Shown: positions 8,268-16,244 of the stretch, one piece after another
Position numbering within the stretch: position 1 is the stretch's first letter
Layout: every line of letters starts with the position of its first letter
Assembly (NCBI RefSeq): GCF_000721175.1
Contig: NZ_JOEZ01000040.1
Location: 1-54,720, forward strand
Direction: 5' to 3'
Source: Streptomyces anulatus
GTDB lineage: Bacteria > Actinomycetota > Actinomycetes > Streptomycetales > Streptomycetaceae
DNA: 54,720 bases
The notes under the pieces: generated by a model
The model's database searches: none
What the model was told of the DNA's origin: nothing
What the model saw: the letters and a program-made list of their open reading frames with translations, nothing else
Program-made: the position numbers and the translations under genes

Positions 8268-9712
8268 TCCGCCTCGCCACCCTCTCCGTCCCCGATCTCC
8301 TCGGCGATGCGGTGGAGTTGGGCGGACATCTCGTGGACCCGTGCCGCCGGCGAGCTGGTGAGCAGGTCCTTGAGGCTCTTGTAGCGCGCGACGGTGCCCG
8401 GCGAGGTGTCACCCTCGTACACCTGGGACTCCAGGGCGACGAACTCGGCGCGGACGTGCTCGGCCCGTTCCGAGTACGGGGTGTCGAGACCGAAGAGGTC
8501 GGAGAGGACCGCGTCGTCGCCGCTGCCGTAGACCACTCGCTCGTACAGGTCCTTTGACACGACCTCGGGCGCCGCGTCCTCCCTCACCCCCGGCAGACGG
8601 ATCAGACCGCCGGGGTCAGCCGCCTGGCAGATGTACGGGCTGTGGGTCGTCACGATGAACTGGACGTTGGGGAAGTGCGTGGTCAGCCAGGGGCCGATGC
8701 GGCGCTGCCAGGAGACGTGGAGGTGGGCGTCGATCTCATCGATGATCACGATGCCCGGGATCTTGTTGACGACGGTCTCGTCATCGATGGTCTCCACGGT
8801 GAGGTCACCGAAGACGTCATCGTCGATGCCTCCCAGGGCCAGGGCGTCGAAGGCGTCGTAGATCTGCTTGAGGATGTCGACCACCAGGGCGGCTACCGTC
8901 CGGAACCCGTCGCTCATCTCACGGAGCGGGAACCGATGGCCGTCGCGTCGGACCCACAACCCCTCGGAGTCGACGTCGTCCACCTCGTAGCCGTCCGGAA
9001 GCAGGCCGTCCTTGAGAATGGCCAGCGCGGCGGCCTTGAGGGCGGCGGCTCCCGGCCGTCCCTCCAGGGCCCTCAGGTGCTGCTCGATCAACCAGGTGAC
9101 TCCCTCGGCGAGCGAGGCGTCCTCGTGGAAGAGGCTCGCCTGCCGGGCGACGGGGCCGGAGGCAAGCATGAGGCGCTGCACGTCTCCTGAACCTCCCGCC
9201 ATCCGACGGAACGGCCCGTAGCCGGCACAGAACCAGCCGACCGGGTTGTCGGCCCACGGGCCCCGCCGTGCGGCACTGCTCTGCGCATCCGTATAGCGGA
9301 TCTCCTCCAGCGACGGCTGGCTTCCCCTCCTGCTGTGGTGGGAGAAGCGGGTGTCCGCGGCCCCGTCCTGCGGTGCCCGCCACCGCAGACCGGCCGTGAA
9401 CCCGGCATTCGGTGGCCGCCCGTAGGTGAACCGGTCGACGTCCGGGTCCCTGGCGATCTCCACCTCGGCCCGTCCCGCCGAGGTGCCCCGCGTCACCCAG
9501 TTGTCGAAGTCCGGCACGAGGCTGCGCGCCGCGGCCGGACCGCTCAGGGCCAGAGCCACGGCCCGGAGCAGAGTGGTCTTTCCCGCGCCGTTCCGTCCCG
9601 CGAGGACCGTCCAGCCGGCGTGGGAGCCGTCCGGGCGGGTCAGGGTCAGATCGACGACGCGCGGTCCGTGGAACGACTTGATGTTCTCGACGCGCACGCG
9701 GGAGACGTACAT
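8264..9712 (-). CDS. AAA/ABC-type ATPase, PtuA-like, of a two-gene defence module
   Basis: About 482 residues from the chosen start. The protein opens with the SMC/RecF-like strand YVSRVRVENIKSFHG, then Walker A (LAGRNGAGKTTLLRAVALAL), a signature-like MSDG (REMSDGFRTVAALVVDILK), Walker B (GIVIIDEIDAHLHVSWQRRI) and the H-loop segment FIVTTHSPYICQAAD. These are features of overcoming-lysogeny/PtuA-type ABC ATPases. ATG 9712 was chosen because the fold begins immediately after it; a GTG at 9778 in the same frame would add 22 unstructured residues. It overlaps the HNH gene by 4 bp. Known Septu systems consist of such an ATPase plus an HNH protein; the assignment here is by architecture, not by alignment. 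Confidence 0.85.
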   Translation of the reverse strand: MYVSRVRVENIKSFHGPRVVDLTLTRPDGSHAGWTVLAGRNGAGKTTLLRAVALALSGPAAARSLVPDFDNWVTRGTSAGRAEVEIARDPDVDRFTYGRPPNAGFTAGLRWRAPQDGAADTRFSHHSRRGSQPSLEEIRYTDAQSSAARRGPWADNPVGWFCAGYGPFRRMAGGSGDVQRLMLASGPVARQASLFHEDASLAEGVTWLIEQHLRALEGRPGAAALKAAALAILKDGLLPDGYEVDDVDSEGLWVRRDGHRFPLREMSDGFRTVAALVVDILKQIYDAFDALALGGIDDDVFGDLTVETIDDETVVNKIPGIVIIDEIDAHLHVSWQRRIGPWLTTHFPNVQFIVTTHSPYICQAADPGGLIRLPGVREDAAPEVVSKDLYERVVYGSGDDAVLSDLFGLDTPYSERAEHVRAEFVALESQVYEGDTSPGTVARYKSLKDLLTSSPAARVHEMSAQLHRIAEEIGDGEGGEAE

Positions 9713-10141
9713 GGGTGACGGTTCCGTCCGGTGTGGGAGGTGCGGGGCAGACTGTTCCGGTTCCGCGTCGGCAGCCACTCGTCCATGCTGTTCCCACCCC
9801 GTTGCTGCCGCCGCGCAGATCGCTCAGGCGGTTGAGTCTACGAGACGTGAACCAGACAGCGCTTTCGGAAAGGGCCGGCCCGTGAGATGAACGGGACCTG
9901 CCCTACGGCGAACCCGCCCGAGAAGGGCGCATGGGGCAGGGGCCGGCAAGGAGAGCCCTGCACCGGCCGGAGGGCGGAAGCGCCTGCACCCGGCCTGCCG
10001 CCCGTGAACGGCAGGCCCTTCGGGAGCACTTTCGGCGCGTGGCCGATGAAGTGGTCGTCCTGCTGCCGGCCACCGCGCTGTCGCAGATGCGGAGCGAACT
10101 CGCCGGGGGCGTGGGGGATCGGATGCGACGTGGTCCGTCGC
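9713..10141. other. Intergenic stretch of 429 bp
   Basis: No credible gene seen. It must contain the promoter of the ATPase/HNH pair near its left end and holds a 9-bp-stem hairpin at 9992-10017 near the amidase end. Short open frames here lack ribosome sites and family likeness. Confidence 0.5.
9992..10017 (-). terminator. Hairpin downstream of the amidase gene
   Basis: A perfect 9-bp stem, GGCCTGCCG / CGGCAGGCC, with an 8-base loop, 125 bp beyond the amidase stop on the minus strand. Likely a factor-independent terminator without a clear T-run, as is common in Streptomyces. Confidence 0.45.
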
Positions 10142-10789
10142 TCAGCCCATGCTCGCCGCGACCTCGCTGCGCAGTTGCGGCAGCTTGTCGTGCAGCACTC
10201 CCGGGCAGAGGGTGTCGCCGAAGTCCTTGTGCCCGTAGATGCGGCTCGGCGCGATGCCGTACTGGCCGCAGGTGTACGCACACAGCGTCACCAGTACCTC
10301 CCACTGTGCCCGGGGCGGCTGCGCTCCGTCGTGGTAGGCGCCCTCGTTGGCGATGCCGATGCCCTCCCCGTTACGGCCGGCGGTGTGTGCTCCCAGCACG
10401 AAGTCGCTGCCGCTCCGCAGCGTACTGAGGCTGCGGTGGCGGCCCTCGGTGATCCAGCCGCCCCGGCTGACGAGGAAGTGGTAGCCGGTGTCGGTCCATC
10501 CGTTCTTGTCCATGTGCAGGTCCTGGACCCAGTGGGCGTGCCGGTGGGCCTGGGCGCGGGAGACGTCGGAGGTGTTGGCGCTGACCGTGTGGTGCACGAC
10601 GATCATGGACGGCCGCTTCCCCACCAGGCTCACCGAGCCTTGCGGTGGACGGGCTTTCCACTGGGCGGTGCTGTCGATGTCCGGTTCGACGACGCCGGAG
10701 GCGTGGGCCGTGCCCGGTAAGGCGGCGGCGGCGAGTCCGCCGGCGCCGGCGAGGAGGACGTGGCGACGGGACGGCTGCGGAAGGTTCAC
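10142..10789 (-). CDS. Secreted N-acetylmuramoyl-L-alanine amidase (PGRP/amidase_2)
   Basis: A 215-residue exported zinc amidase that cleaves the MurNAc-L-Ala bond of peptidoglycan. It opens with a twin-arginine signal (PSRRHVLLAGAGGLAAAALP, cleavage near AHA-SG). The catalytic domain shows IVVHHTVS (zinc His), WTDTGYHFLVSRGG (Tyr and His) and IYGHKDFGDTLCPG (His and Cys ligands region). The GTG at 10789 has AGGAG 6-7 bases upstream. Codon 24, inside the signal peptide, is TTA (10718-10720), so translation should depend on the bldA tRNA, typical of genes used late in development. It lies 124 bp downstream of the GH25 gene on the same strand, so they may form a lytic pair. Confidence 0.9.
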   Translation of the reverse strand: MNLPQPSRRHVLLAGAGGLAAAALPGTAHASGVVEPDIDSTAQWKARPPQGSVSLVGKRPSMIVVHHTVSANTSDVSRAQAHRHAHWVQDLHMDKNGWTDTGYHFLVSRGGWITEGRHRSLSTLRSGSDFVLGAHTAGRNGEGIGIANEGAYHDGAQPPRAQWEVLVTLCAYTCGQYGIAPSRIYGHKDFGDTLCPGVLHDKLPQLRSEVAASMG

Positions 10790-10913
10790 GGCGAGCTCCT
10801 GGCGTGGGGGCGGCGTACGCGCGGCGGTGATGGCGGTGGCCGGTGGGGGCGGTCGCGGTGCGGCCGGGTGAGTCGCCGACGGATTCACCCGGCCGCCGCG
10901 AGGGGCGGAGTTG

Positions 10914-11795
10914 CTAGGCCGAGTTGTTGGCGAGGGCCTGGAGCCGGGCGAAGCTGCCGTTGAACTTGTTGCGGTCCACGTCGCCGGAGACTCCGCCGAC
11001 CCGACCGGTCGCCGTGTACTGCCAGATCGTCCACGTGGGGAAGCCGCTGGGGATGTTCGGGCTGCTGGTGCCCCAGTGCGCCACCCAGAGAGGCGACTTG
11101 GTGGCCATTCCGGTCCAGTTCCCGGTGCAGGTGTTCCACCAGCCGGCCGTCGTGTAGATGACGACGTCGCGGGTCGTACGGGCCTTGTACGTGTTGTAGA
11201 AGTCGTTGATCCACGTGCGCATCTGGGTCGTGGAGAGGCCGTAGCACATGGCGCCGTACGGGTTGTGCTCGATGTCCAGCACACCAGGGAGGGTCTTGCC
11301 GTCCCTGGACCACCCTCCGCCGCTGCTCGCGAAGTAGTTGGCCTGGGTCGCCCCGTTGGAGACGTTGGGGCGGGCGAAGTGGTAAGCGCCCCGGATCAGA
11401 CCGGCGTTGTAGGAGCCGGTGTAGTTCGCGCTGAAGCGGCTGTCCTTGAAGGTCGTGCCCTCGGTGGCCTTCATGTAGGCGAAGTCGATGCCCGCGGCCT
11501 TGACCGAACCCCAGTTGATCGCCCCCTGCCAGTGGGAGACGTCGATGCCCTGGACGCCGCTGGTGTCCATCGGCGTGATCCCGCCCGCCACCGAGGACGC
11601 GGGGCCCTGCTCGATGCGGGTGCCCGCCCCCATCCAGGCCTGTCCGGACCGTATCGGCTTGTCGGGGCCGGGCGGCGCGGCGACGGCCGTGCCCGTGCCG
11701 GTCAGGATCAGCGCCACGGCACTGCCGAGAGCTCCTGCCAGCAGCGCTCCTCTGGATCTCTTGAGTCGGCGGGACGGAGAACGGTACGCGGGCAT
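10914..11795 (-). CDS. Secreted GH25 muramidase (lysozyme)
   Basis: A 293-residue glycoside hydrolase family 25 enzyme of the streptomycete lysozyme (cellosyl/mutanolysin) kind, which cuts the MurNAc-GlcNAc bond of peptidoglycan outside the cell. It has a basic N-region and hydrophobic signal (LLAGALGSAVALILTGTGTA, cleavage near AVA-AP). The catalytic barrel begins at GIDVSHWQGAINW and carries FAYMKATEGTTF, GAYHFARP, the acidic VLDIEHNPYG motif and a C-terminal TIWQYTATGRVGG. ATG 11795 was chosen because GGAGG lies 6 bases upstream, and it gives a normal signal peptide. A DasR-type palindrome lies 110 bp upstream of the start. Confidence 0.95.
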   Translation of the reverse strand: MPAYRSPSRRLKRSRGALLAGALGSAVALILTGTGTAVAAPPGPDKPIRSGQAWMGAGTRIEQGPASSVAGGITPMDTSGVQGIDVSHWQGAINWGSVKAAGIDFAYMKATEGTTFKDSRFSANYTGSYNAGLIRGAYHFARPNVSNGATQANYFASSGGGWSRDGKTLPGVLDIEHNPYGAMCYGLSTTQMRTWINDFYNTYKARTTRDVVIYTTAGWWNTCTGNWTGMATKSPLWVAHWGTSSPNIPSGFPTWTIWQYTATGRVGGVSGDVDRNKFNGSFARLQALANNSA

Positions 11796-12206
11796 AGCCA
11801 CCTCCGGGCACGTTGACGGGAAGAGATCCATGGCATCCGATTACCGGACGCCATGGACATGTCACGAGTAACGCACGAGCGGGGAAAGGCGTAAAGAGGC
11901 TGTTCGGTCTAGACCTGTGTCGCCGGGCCTCACCTGCGGAAACACGCCAGAACGGCGAGAAATTTTCACTCCTGAAGGTCTCCGGCGCCCGATCCCGTCC
12001 ATGGACGCACACCCATGGACGCACGAAGACACACAGGAGCGGCGGCCGGCCGGCCGAGCGCACCTTGTCCCGAGTATTCAAATTTGACTATGCTGGACCA
12101 AAGAAAGGGAAGCTGCCGCCGACACGCAGGCCGGGCTCGCGGACCTGCGGAGCTGATCAGCCGAAGGGGGCGCCGGCCGTCCACGCCCCCTGACCCCCGC
12201 CTCGGT
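11796..12206. other. Intergenic stretch of 411 bp upstream of the muramidase gene
   Basis: No gene supported. It contains the dre-like palindrome at 11906-11915 and, at 12078-12087, a perfect 10-bp AT-rich palindrome TCAAATTTGA followed by TTGACT-like bases. The latter could be promoter material for the muramidase but faces no identifiable gene on the plus strand. Confidence 0.5.
11902..11919. promoter_or_regulatory. DasR-responsive element (dre-like palindrome)
   Basis: The perfect palindrome GGTCTAGACC at 11906-11915, in the context TTCGGTCTAGACCTGT, matches the core of the published dre consensus ACTGGTCTAGACCACT bound by DasR, the GlcNAc-responsive GntR regulator of Streptomyces. It lies about 110 bp upstream of the muramidase start. 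The half-site flanks deviate from the consensus, so binding is likely but not certain. Confidence 0.6.
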
Positions 12207-12761
12207 TCACCCCGGCGGGTCCTCGCCCGTCAGTCCGTCGACCGACTCCCGGATGAGGTCGGCGTGGCCGACATGGCGGGCGTACTCCTCGATGAGGTCC
12301 AGGAGGATGCGGCGAAGGTTCGGGCGTTCGCCGCTACGGGTGACGTGAGCGCCGAGCTGGTCCAGGCCGCCGCCCGCGCGGAGCGCCGCGTCGACCGTGG
12401 CCCGGGAGCGGGCCGCCGATTCCTCCCAGAGGGTGCGCAGTTGCCCGGGGGTGTCCTGGGCGGCGGTGCGGTAGGCCCAGTCGGGGTCGCTGTCCCAGTC
12501 GACCGTGTTCCAGGGCGCGCCGACCGGAACGCCGAGCCACAGGCGGGCGAAGTGGCTGTCCTCGACGTGCGCCAGGTGCTTGAGCAGGCCGCCCAGTGTG
12601 ACGGCGGACGCGCCGACGGTGGCTTGCAGTCCGGCGGTGTCCAGACCGGAGCACTTCCAGGCCAGCGTGGCCCGCTGGCGCTCCAGGGCGCCGAGGACGG
12701 CTGCCGCCTCGGAACCGGCGAGGGGAGGTTCGGGCCAGGCTTCCACTGCGCTCTCCGTCAT
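12207..12761 (-). CDS. DinB/DUF664 family protein
   Basis: A 184-residue four-helix-bundle protein of the DinB/DUF664 superfamily, often annotated as mycothiol transferase-like. Visible elements are ALERQRATLAWKCSGLD, a TLGGLLKHLAHVEDSHFARL segment (first metal His), WDSDPDWAYRTAAQDT, and RRILLDLIEEYARHVGHADL with the second His pair. Three histidines in these positions usually bind a divalent metal. The substrate is unknown. ATG 12761 was picked because homologous sequence starts shortly after it; the ribosome site is weak. A single-gene unit, read away from the sugar operon. Confidence 0.88.
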   Translation of the reverse strand: MTESAVEAWPEPPLAGSEAAAVLGALERQRATLAWKCSGLDTAGLQATVGASAVTLGGLLKHLAHVEDSHFARLWLGVPVGAPWNTVDWDSDPDWAYRTAAQDTPGQLRTLWEESAARSRATVDAALRAGGGLDQLGAHVTRSGERPNLRRILLDLIEEYARHVGHADLIRESVDGLTGEDPPG

Positions 12762-12907
12762 GGCGCAGAGGGTAGCGGAGCCGGAACAGCGGAATGGGGC
12801 CCGGCCTCGCGGCCGGACCCCCCTCGCTTTCCCCTCCCGTCGGGCCTTCCCGTTCCCCCCGGACCCCTCCCCGGAAGTCCCGACGCCATGTGTGACACGG
12901 GAGGGTA

Positions 12908-12930
12908 CGCAAAGGTTGCAGCCCTTTGCG
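12908..12930 (-). terminator. Hairpin after the sugar-metabolism operon
   Basis: A perfect 8-bp stem, CGCAAAGG / CCTTTGCG, with a 7-base loop, 32 bp beyond the stop of the last operon gene (12962) on the minus strand. AT-containing bases follow. Confidence 0.5.
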
Positions 12931-12961
12931 ATCTCTTTACCCTCGACGGAGTGCGGGGCTC

Positions 12962-13798
12962 TCAGCAGGCATGTTGCACATAGCGGTCCGCCACTTCCGC
13001 CAACGCCTCCGACCCGTCGCGGGCCCACAGCGACTCGTTGAAGATCTCCACCTCGATCGGGCCGTCGAACCCGGCGGCCTCCACCTGGCGGCGGAACGCG
13101 CGGAAGTCCACACTTCCGTCGCCCAGTTGCCCCCGGCCGAGCAGGACGCCCGCCGGGAGCGGCGTGATCCAGTCGGCCAGCTGGAAGGAGTGGATGCGCC
13201 CGCCCGCACCCGCGCGGGCGATCTGGGCGGGCGCCCGGTCGTCCCACCAGAGGTGGTAGGTGTCGACGACCACCCCGACCTGCTCGGCCGGGAAGCGCTC
13301 CGCGAGGTCCAGGGCCTGGCCGAGCGTGGAGACCACGCAGCGGTCGGACGCGTACATCGGGTGCAGTGGTTCGATCGCCAGGCGTACGCCGCGTCCGGCC
13401 GCGTACGGAGCCAGTTCCGCCAGCGCCTCACCCACCCGCTCACGGGCCCCGTGCAGGTCGCGGCTGCCGGGCGGGAGGCCGCCGGAGACCAGGACCAGGG
13501 TGTCGGTGGACAGGGCCGCCGCCTCGTCGATCGCCGCCCGGTTGTCGGCCAGCGCGCGGGCGCGCTCGGCGGGGTCCAGGGCCGTGAAGAAGCCGCCCCG
13601 GCAGAGGCTGGTGACGGTGAGGCCGGCGTCGGACATGAGCCGTGCCGTGCGCTCGAGGCCGTACGCCTGCACCGGGGCCCGCCACAGGCCCACCTTGCCG
13701 ATGCCGGCCTTGACGCAGCCCTCGGCGAGCTCCGGCAGCGACCACTGCTTGATGGTCTCCTGGTTGATCGAAAGGCGGGCGAGTGAATCGTTCGTCAT
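12962..13798 (-). CDS. Sugar phosphate isomerase/epimerase family protein (TIM barrel)
   Basis: A 278-residue AP-endonuclease-2-like TIM barrel. It starts TNDSLARLSINQETIKQWSL. Metal-site segments are LAIEPLHPMYASD (Glu), VGVVVDTYHLWWDD (Asp, His), IHSFQLADW (His) and DGPIEVEIFNE (Glu), the usual four-ligand set of this superfamily, which isomerises or epimerises sugars. It is the third gene of the LacI-controlled operon. Its ATG (13796-13798) overlaps the DUF993 stop as ATGA. The substrate is unknown; context suggests an oxidised sugar or glycoside derivative produced by the first enzyme. Confidence 0.88.
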   Translation of the reverse strand: MTNDSLARLSINQETIKQWSLPELAEGCVKAGIGKVGLWRAPVQAYGLERTARLMSDAGLTVTSLCRGGFFTALDPAERARALADNRAAIDEAAALSTDTLVLVSGGLPPGSRDLHGARERVGEALAELAPYAAGRGVRLAIEPLHPMYASDRCVVSTLGQALDLAERFPAEQVGVVVDTYHLWWDDRAPAQIARAGAGGRIHSFQLADWITPLPAGVLLGRGQLGDGSVDFRAFRRQVEAAGFDGPIEVEIFNESLWARDGSEALAEVADRYVQHAC

Positions 13799-14943
13799 CG
13801 CGCGCCTCCGTGGACCGCCAGCAGCGATCGCATGCGGTGCTCGGCCAGCTCCGGGTCGGGGAACAGGCCCAGGCCGTCCGCCAGTTCGTACGCCTTCGCC
13901 AGGTGCGGCAGCGAGCGCGCCGACTGGAGGCCGCCCACCATCGTGAAGTGGTCCTGGTGGCCGGCCAGCCAGGCCAGGAACACCACGCCCGTCTTGTAGA
14001 AGCGGGTCGGCGGCCGGAAGAGGTGACGGGAGAGTCCGACCGTGGGGTCCAGGAGGGCCCGGAAGCCGTCCACGTCGCCCGTGTCCAGCACCCGTACCGC
14101 GTGCGCCGCCAGCGGGCCCAGCGGATCGAAGATGCCCAACAGGGCGTGGCTGAAACCGCGTTCGTCGCCCGCGATGAGTTCCGGGTAGTTGAAGTCGTCG
14201 CCGGTGTAGCAGCGCACCCCGGCCGGGAGGCGGCGGCGGACGTCGATCTCGCGGGCCGCGTCCAGGAGGGAGATCTTGATGCCGTCGACCCTGTCCGGGT
14301 GTTCGGCGATGACCTTGAGGAAGGTGTCCGTGGCCTCGTCGAGGTCGGCGCTCCCCCAGTAGCCCTCCAGGGCCGGGTCGAACATCGGGCCCAGCCAGTG
14401 CAGGATCACCGGTTCGGATGCCTGGCGCAGGAGGTGGGCGTAGGTGGCGAGGTAGTCCTCCGGGCCGTTCGCCGCGCGGGCCAGGGCTCGCGATGCCATG
14501 AGGATCGGCTGGGCGCCGTGCTCCTCGGCCAGGGCCAGTTGCTGCTCGTACGCCGCCCTGACCTCGGCCAGGGTGGGCGTGCCGCCGTCGGGCAGCTGGT
14601 CGGTGCCCACGCCGCAGGCGATCCGGCCGCCCACCGCCTTCGCCTCGGCGGCCGAGCGGCGGATCAGCTCGGCCGCACCCGTCCAGTCCAGGCCCATGCC
14701 GCGCTGCGCGGTGTCCATGGCCTCCGCGACGCCCAGGCCGTGCGCCCACAGGTGGCGGCGGAAGGCGAGCGTGGACTCCCAGTCGACGGCCGCCGGGTCG
14801 TCCGGGCTGATGTCCGCGTACGGGTCCGCGACCACGTGCGCCGCCGAGAAGACCGTACGGGAGGTGGGGGCCACCGCTCCCGGAGCGAGGTCGAGCGGTG
14901 TGGCGCGGGGCGTGTAGGGGCCCTGCGGGAGGTGGATCGTCAT
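13795..14943 (-). CDS. DUF993 protein (dihydrodipicolinate synthase-like aldolase)
   Basis: A 382-residue DUF993 protein related to the DapA/NAL class I aldolase barrel. Segments include AMDTAQRGMGLDWTGAAEL, GGRIACGVGTDQLPDGG, PVILHWLGPMFDPALEGYWG, and VDGIKISLLDAA, in which the Lys sits where the Schiff-base lysine of the superfamily falls. The reaction is not established; an aldol or retro-aldol step on a sugar-derived keto acid is an inference from fold and neighbours. It is the second of three operon genes, 40 bp after the oxidoreductase and overlapping the isomerase by 4 bp. Confidence 0.88.
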   Translation of the reverse strand: MTIHLPQGPYTPRATPLDLAPGAVAPTSRTVFSAAHVVADPYADISPDDPAAVDWESTLAFRRHLWAHGLGVAEAMDTAQRGMGLDWTGAAELIRRSAAEAKAVGGRIACGVGTDQLPDGGTPTLAEVRAAYEQQLALAEEHGAQPILMASRALARAANGPEDYLATYAHLLRQASEPVILHWLGPMFDPALEGYWGSADLDEATDTFLKVIAEHPDRVDGIKISLLDAAREIDVRRRLPAGVRCYTGDDFNYPELIAGDERGFSHALLGIFDPLGPLAAHAVRVLDTGDVDGFRALLDPTVGLSRHLFRPPTRFYKTGVVFLAWLAGHQDHFTMVGGLQSARSLPHLAKAYELADGLGLFPDPELAEHRMRSLLAVHGGAR

Positions 14944-14983
14944 GTCAGCGGCCCCCGGTGGTGCCGCGAACCGGTCGCGCGGG

Positions 14984-16135
14984 TCACAGGGTCAGCTCCG
15001 GGATGTCGAAGCGGCGGCCCTCGGCGGACGACTTCAGGCCCAGTTCGGCCAGTTGGACGCCCCGGGCGCCGGCCAGCAGGTCCCAGGCGTAGGGCTCGTC
15101 CAGGGCCACGTGGCGCAGGAACAGCTCCCACTGAGCCTTGAAGCCGTTGTCGAACTCCTGGTTGTCCGGCATCTCCTGCCACTGGTCACGGAACGACTCG
15201 GTGACCGGGAGGTCCGGGTTCCACACCGGCTTGGGGGTCGCCGAGCGATGCTGGACACGGCAGTTGCGCAGGCCCGCGACGGCGGATCCGTGCGTGCCGT
15301 CGACCTGGAACTCCACCAGCTCGTCGCGGTTGACCCGTACCGTCCAGGAGGAGTTGATCTGCGCGACCGCCCCGCCCGCCAGCTGGAAGATCCCGTACGC
15401 CGCGTCGTCGGCGGTCGCCTCGTACGGCTTGCCGTGCTCGTCCCAGCGCTGCGGAACGTGCGTCCGGACGTGGGCCGTCACGGAGGTGACCTGGCCGAAC
15501 AGCTCGTGGAGCACGTACTCCCAGTGCGGGAACATGTCGACGACGATGCCGCCGCCGTCCTCCGCGCGGTAGTTCCAGGAGGGGCGCTGGGCCTCCTGCC
15601 AGTCCCCCTCGAAGACCCAGTAGCCGAACTCCCCGCGTACGGAGAGGATCTCGCCGAAGAAGCCGCCGTCGATCAGGCGCTTCAGCTTCAGCAGGCCCGG
15701 CAGGAAGATCTTGTCCTGGACGACGCCGTGCTTGATGCCCGCGTCCCGGGCGAGCCGGGCCAGGTCGAGGGCCCCCTCGACGTCCGTGGCGGTCGGCTTC
15801 TCGGTGTAGACGTGCTTGCCCGCCGCGATCGCCTTCTTGATCGCCTCCACCCGGGCCGAGGTGACCTGGGCGTCGAAGTAGATCTCGACCGTGTCGTCCG
15901 CGAGGACCGCGTCCAGGTCGGTCGACCACTCGGTGAGGCCGTGGCGCTCGGCGAGCTCCTCCAGGGCGTGGGCGCGGCGGCCGACGAGCACGGGCTCGGG
16001 CCACAGCACGTCGCCGTCGCCGAGATCCAGGCCTCCCTGCTCGCGGATCGCGAGGATCGAGCGCACCAGGTGCTGCCGGTATCCCATGCGTCCCGTGACG
16101 CCGTTCATGGCGATGCGCACTGTCCTGCGTGTCAC
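14984..16135 (-). CDS. Gfo/Idh/MocA-family NAD(P)-dependent oxidoreductase
   Basis: A 383-residue two-domain dehydrogenase. The N-terminal Rossmann part starts RIAMNGVTGRMGYRQHLVRS, and the family's EKP motif appears in KHVYTEKPTATDVEGALDLA. The C-terminal sheet domain follows, with GEFGYWVFEGDW and DMFPHWEYVLHELFG. Such enzymes oxidise or reduce sugar hydroxyls. The GTG at 16135 has GGAGGGAC about 8 bases upstream; the in-frame ATG nine codons in would cut the first beta strand. It is the first gene of the operon, read divergently from the LacI gene across a 109-bp region with a LacI-type operator. Confidence 0.92.
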   Translation of the reverse strand: MTRRTVRIAMNGVTGRMGYRQHLVRSILAIREQGGLDLGDGDVLWPEPVLVGRRAHALEELAERHGLTEWSTDLDAVLADDTVEIYFDAQVTSARVEAIKKAIAAGKHVYTEKPTATDVEGALDLARLARDAGIKHGVVQDKIFLPGLLKLKRLIDGGFFGEILSVRGEFGYWVFEGDWQEAQRPSWNYRAEDGGGIVVDMFPHWEYVLHELFGQVTSVTAHVRTHVPQRWDEHGKPYEATADDAAYGIFQLAGGAVAQINSSWTVRVNRDELVEFQVDGTHGSAVAGLRNCRVQHRSATPKPVWNPDLPVTESFRDQWQEMPDNQEFDNGFKAQWELFLRHVALDEPYAWDLLAGARGVQLAELGLKSSAEGRRFDIPELTL

Positions 16136-16154
16136 GAAGGTCCCTCCATACAGC

Positions 16155-16174
16155 GGTAGCAAGCGCTTTCTATC
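16155..16174. promoter_or_regulatory. LacI-type operator between the divergent operon and regulator gene
   Basis: The palindromic core AAGCGCTT at 16161-16168 sits in GGTAGCAAGCGCTTTCTATC, close to the GAAAGCGCTTTC-like operators of LacI-family regulators with the central CG. It is about 20-40 bp upstream of the oxidoreductase start and 77 bp upstream of the LacI start, so it can control both directions. Confidence 0.75.
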
Positions 16175-16244
16175 GGGGATGACGCTAGCCTGCCGACAGC
16201 GGCCGGACAAGAGGGGGCCGCACGTGACCTCACGGAGGACAGCG

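Noticed and set aside
12078..12087. TCAAATTTGA palindrome as a specific operator
   Set aside because: Short, single, and not adjacent to a start codon it could plausibly control with confidence.
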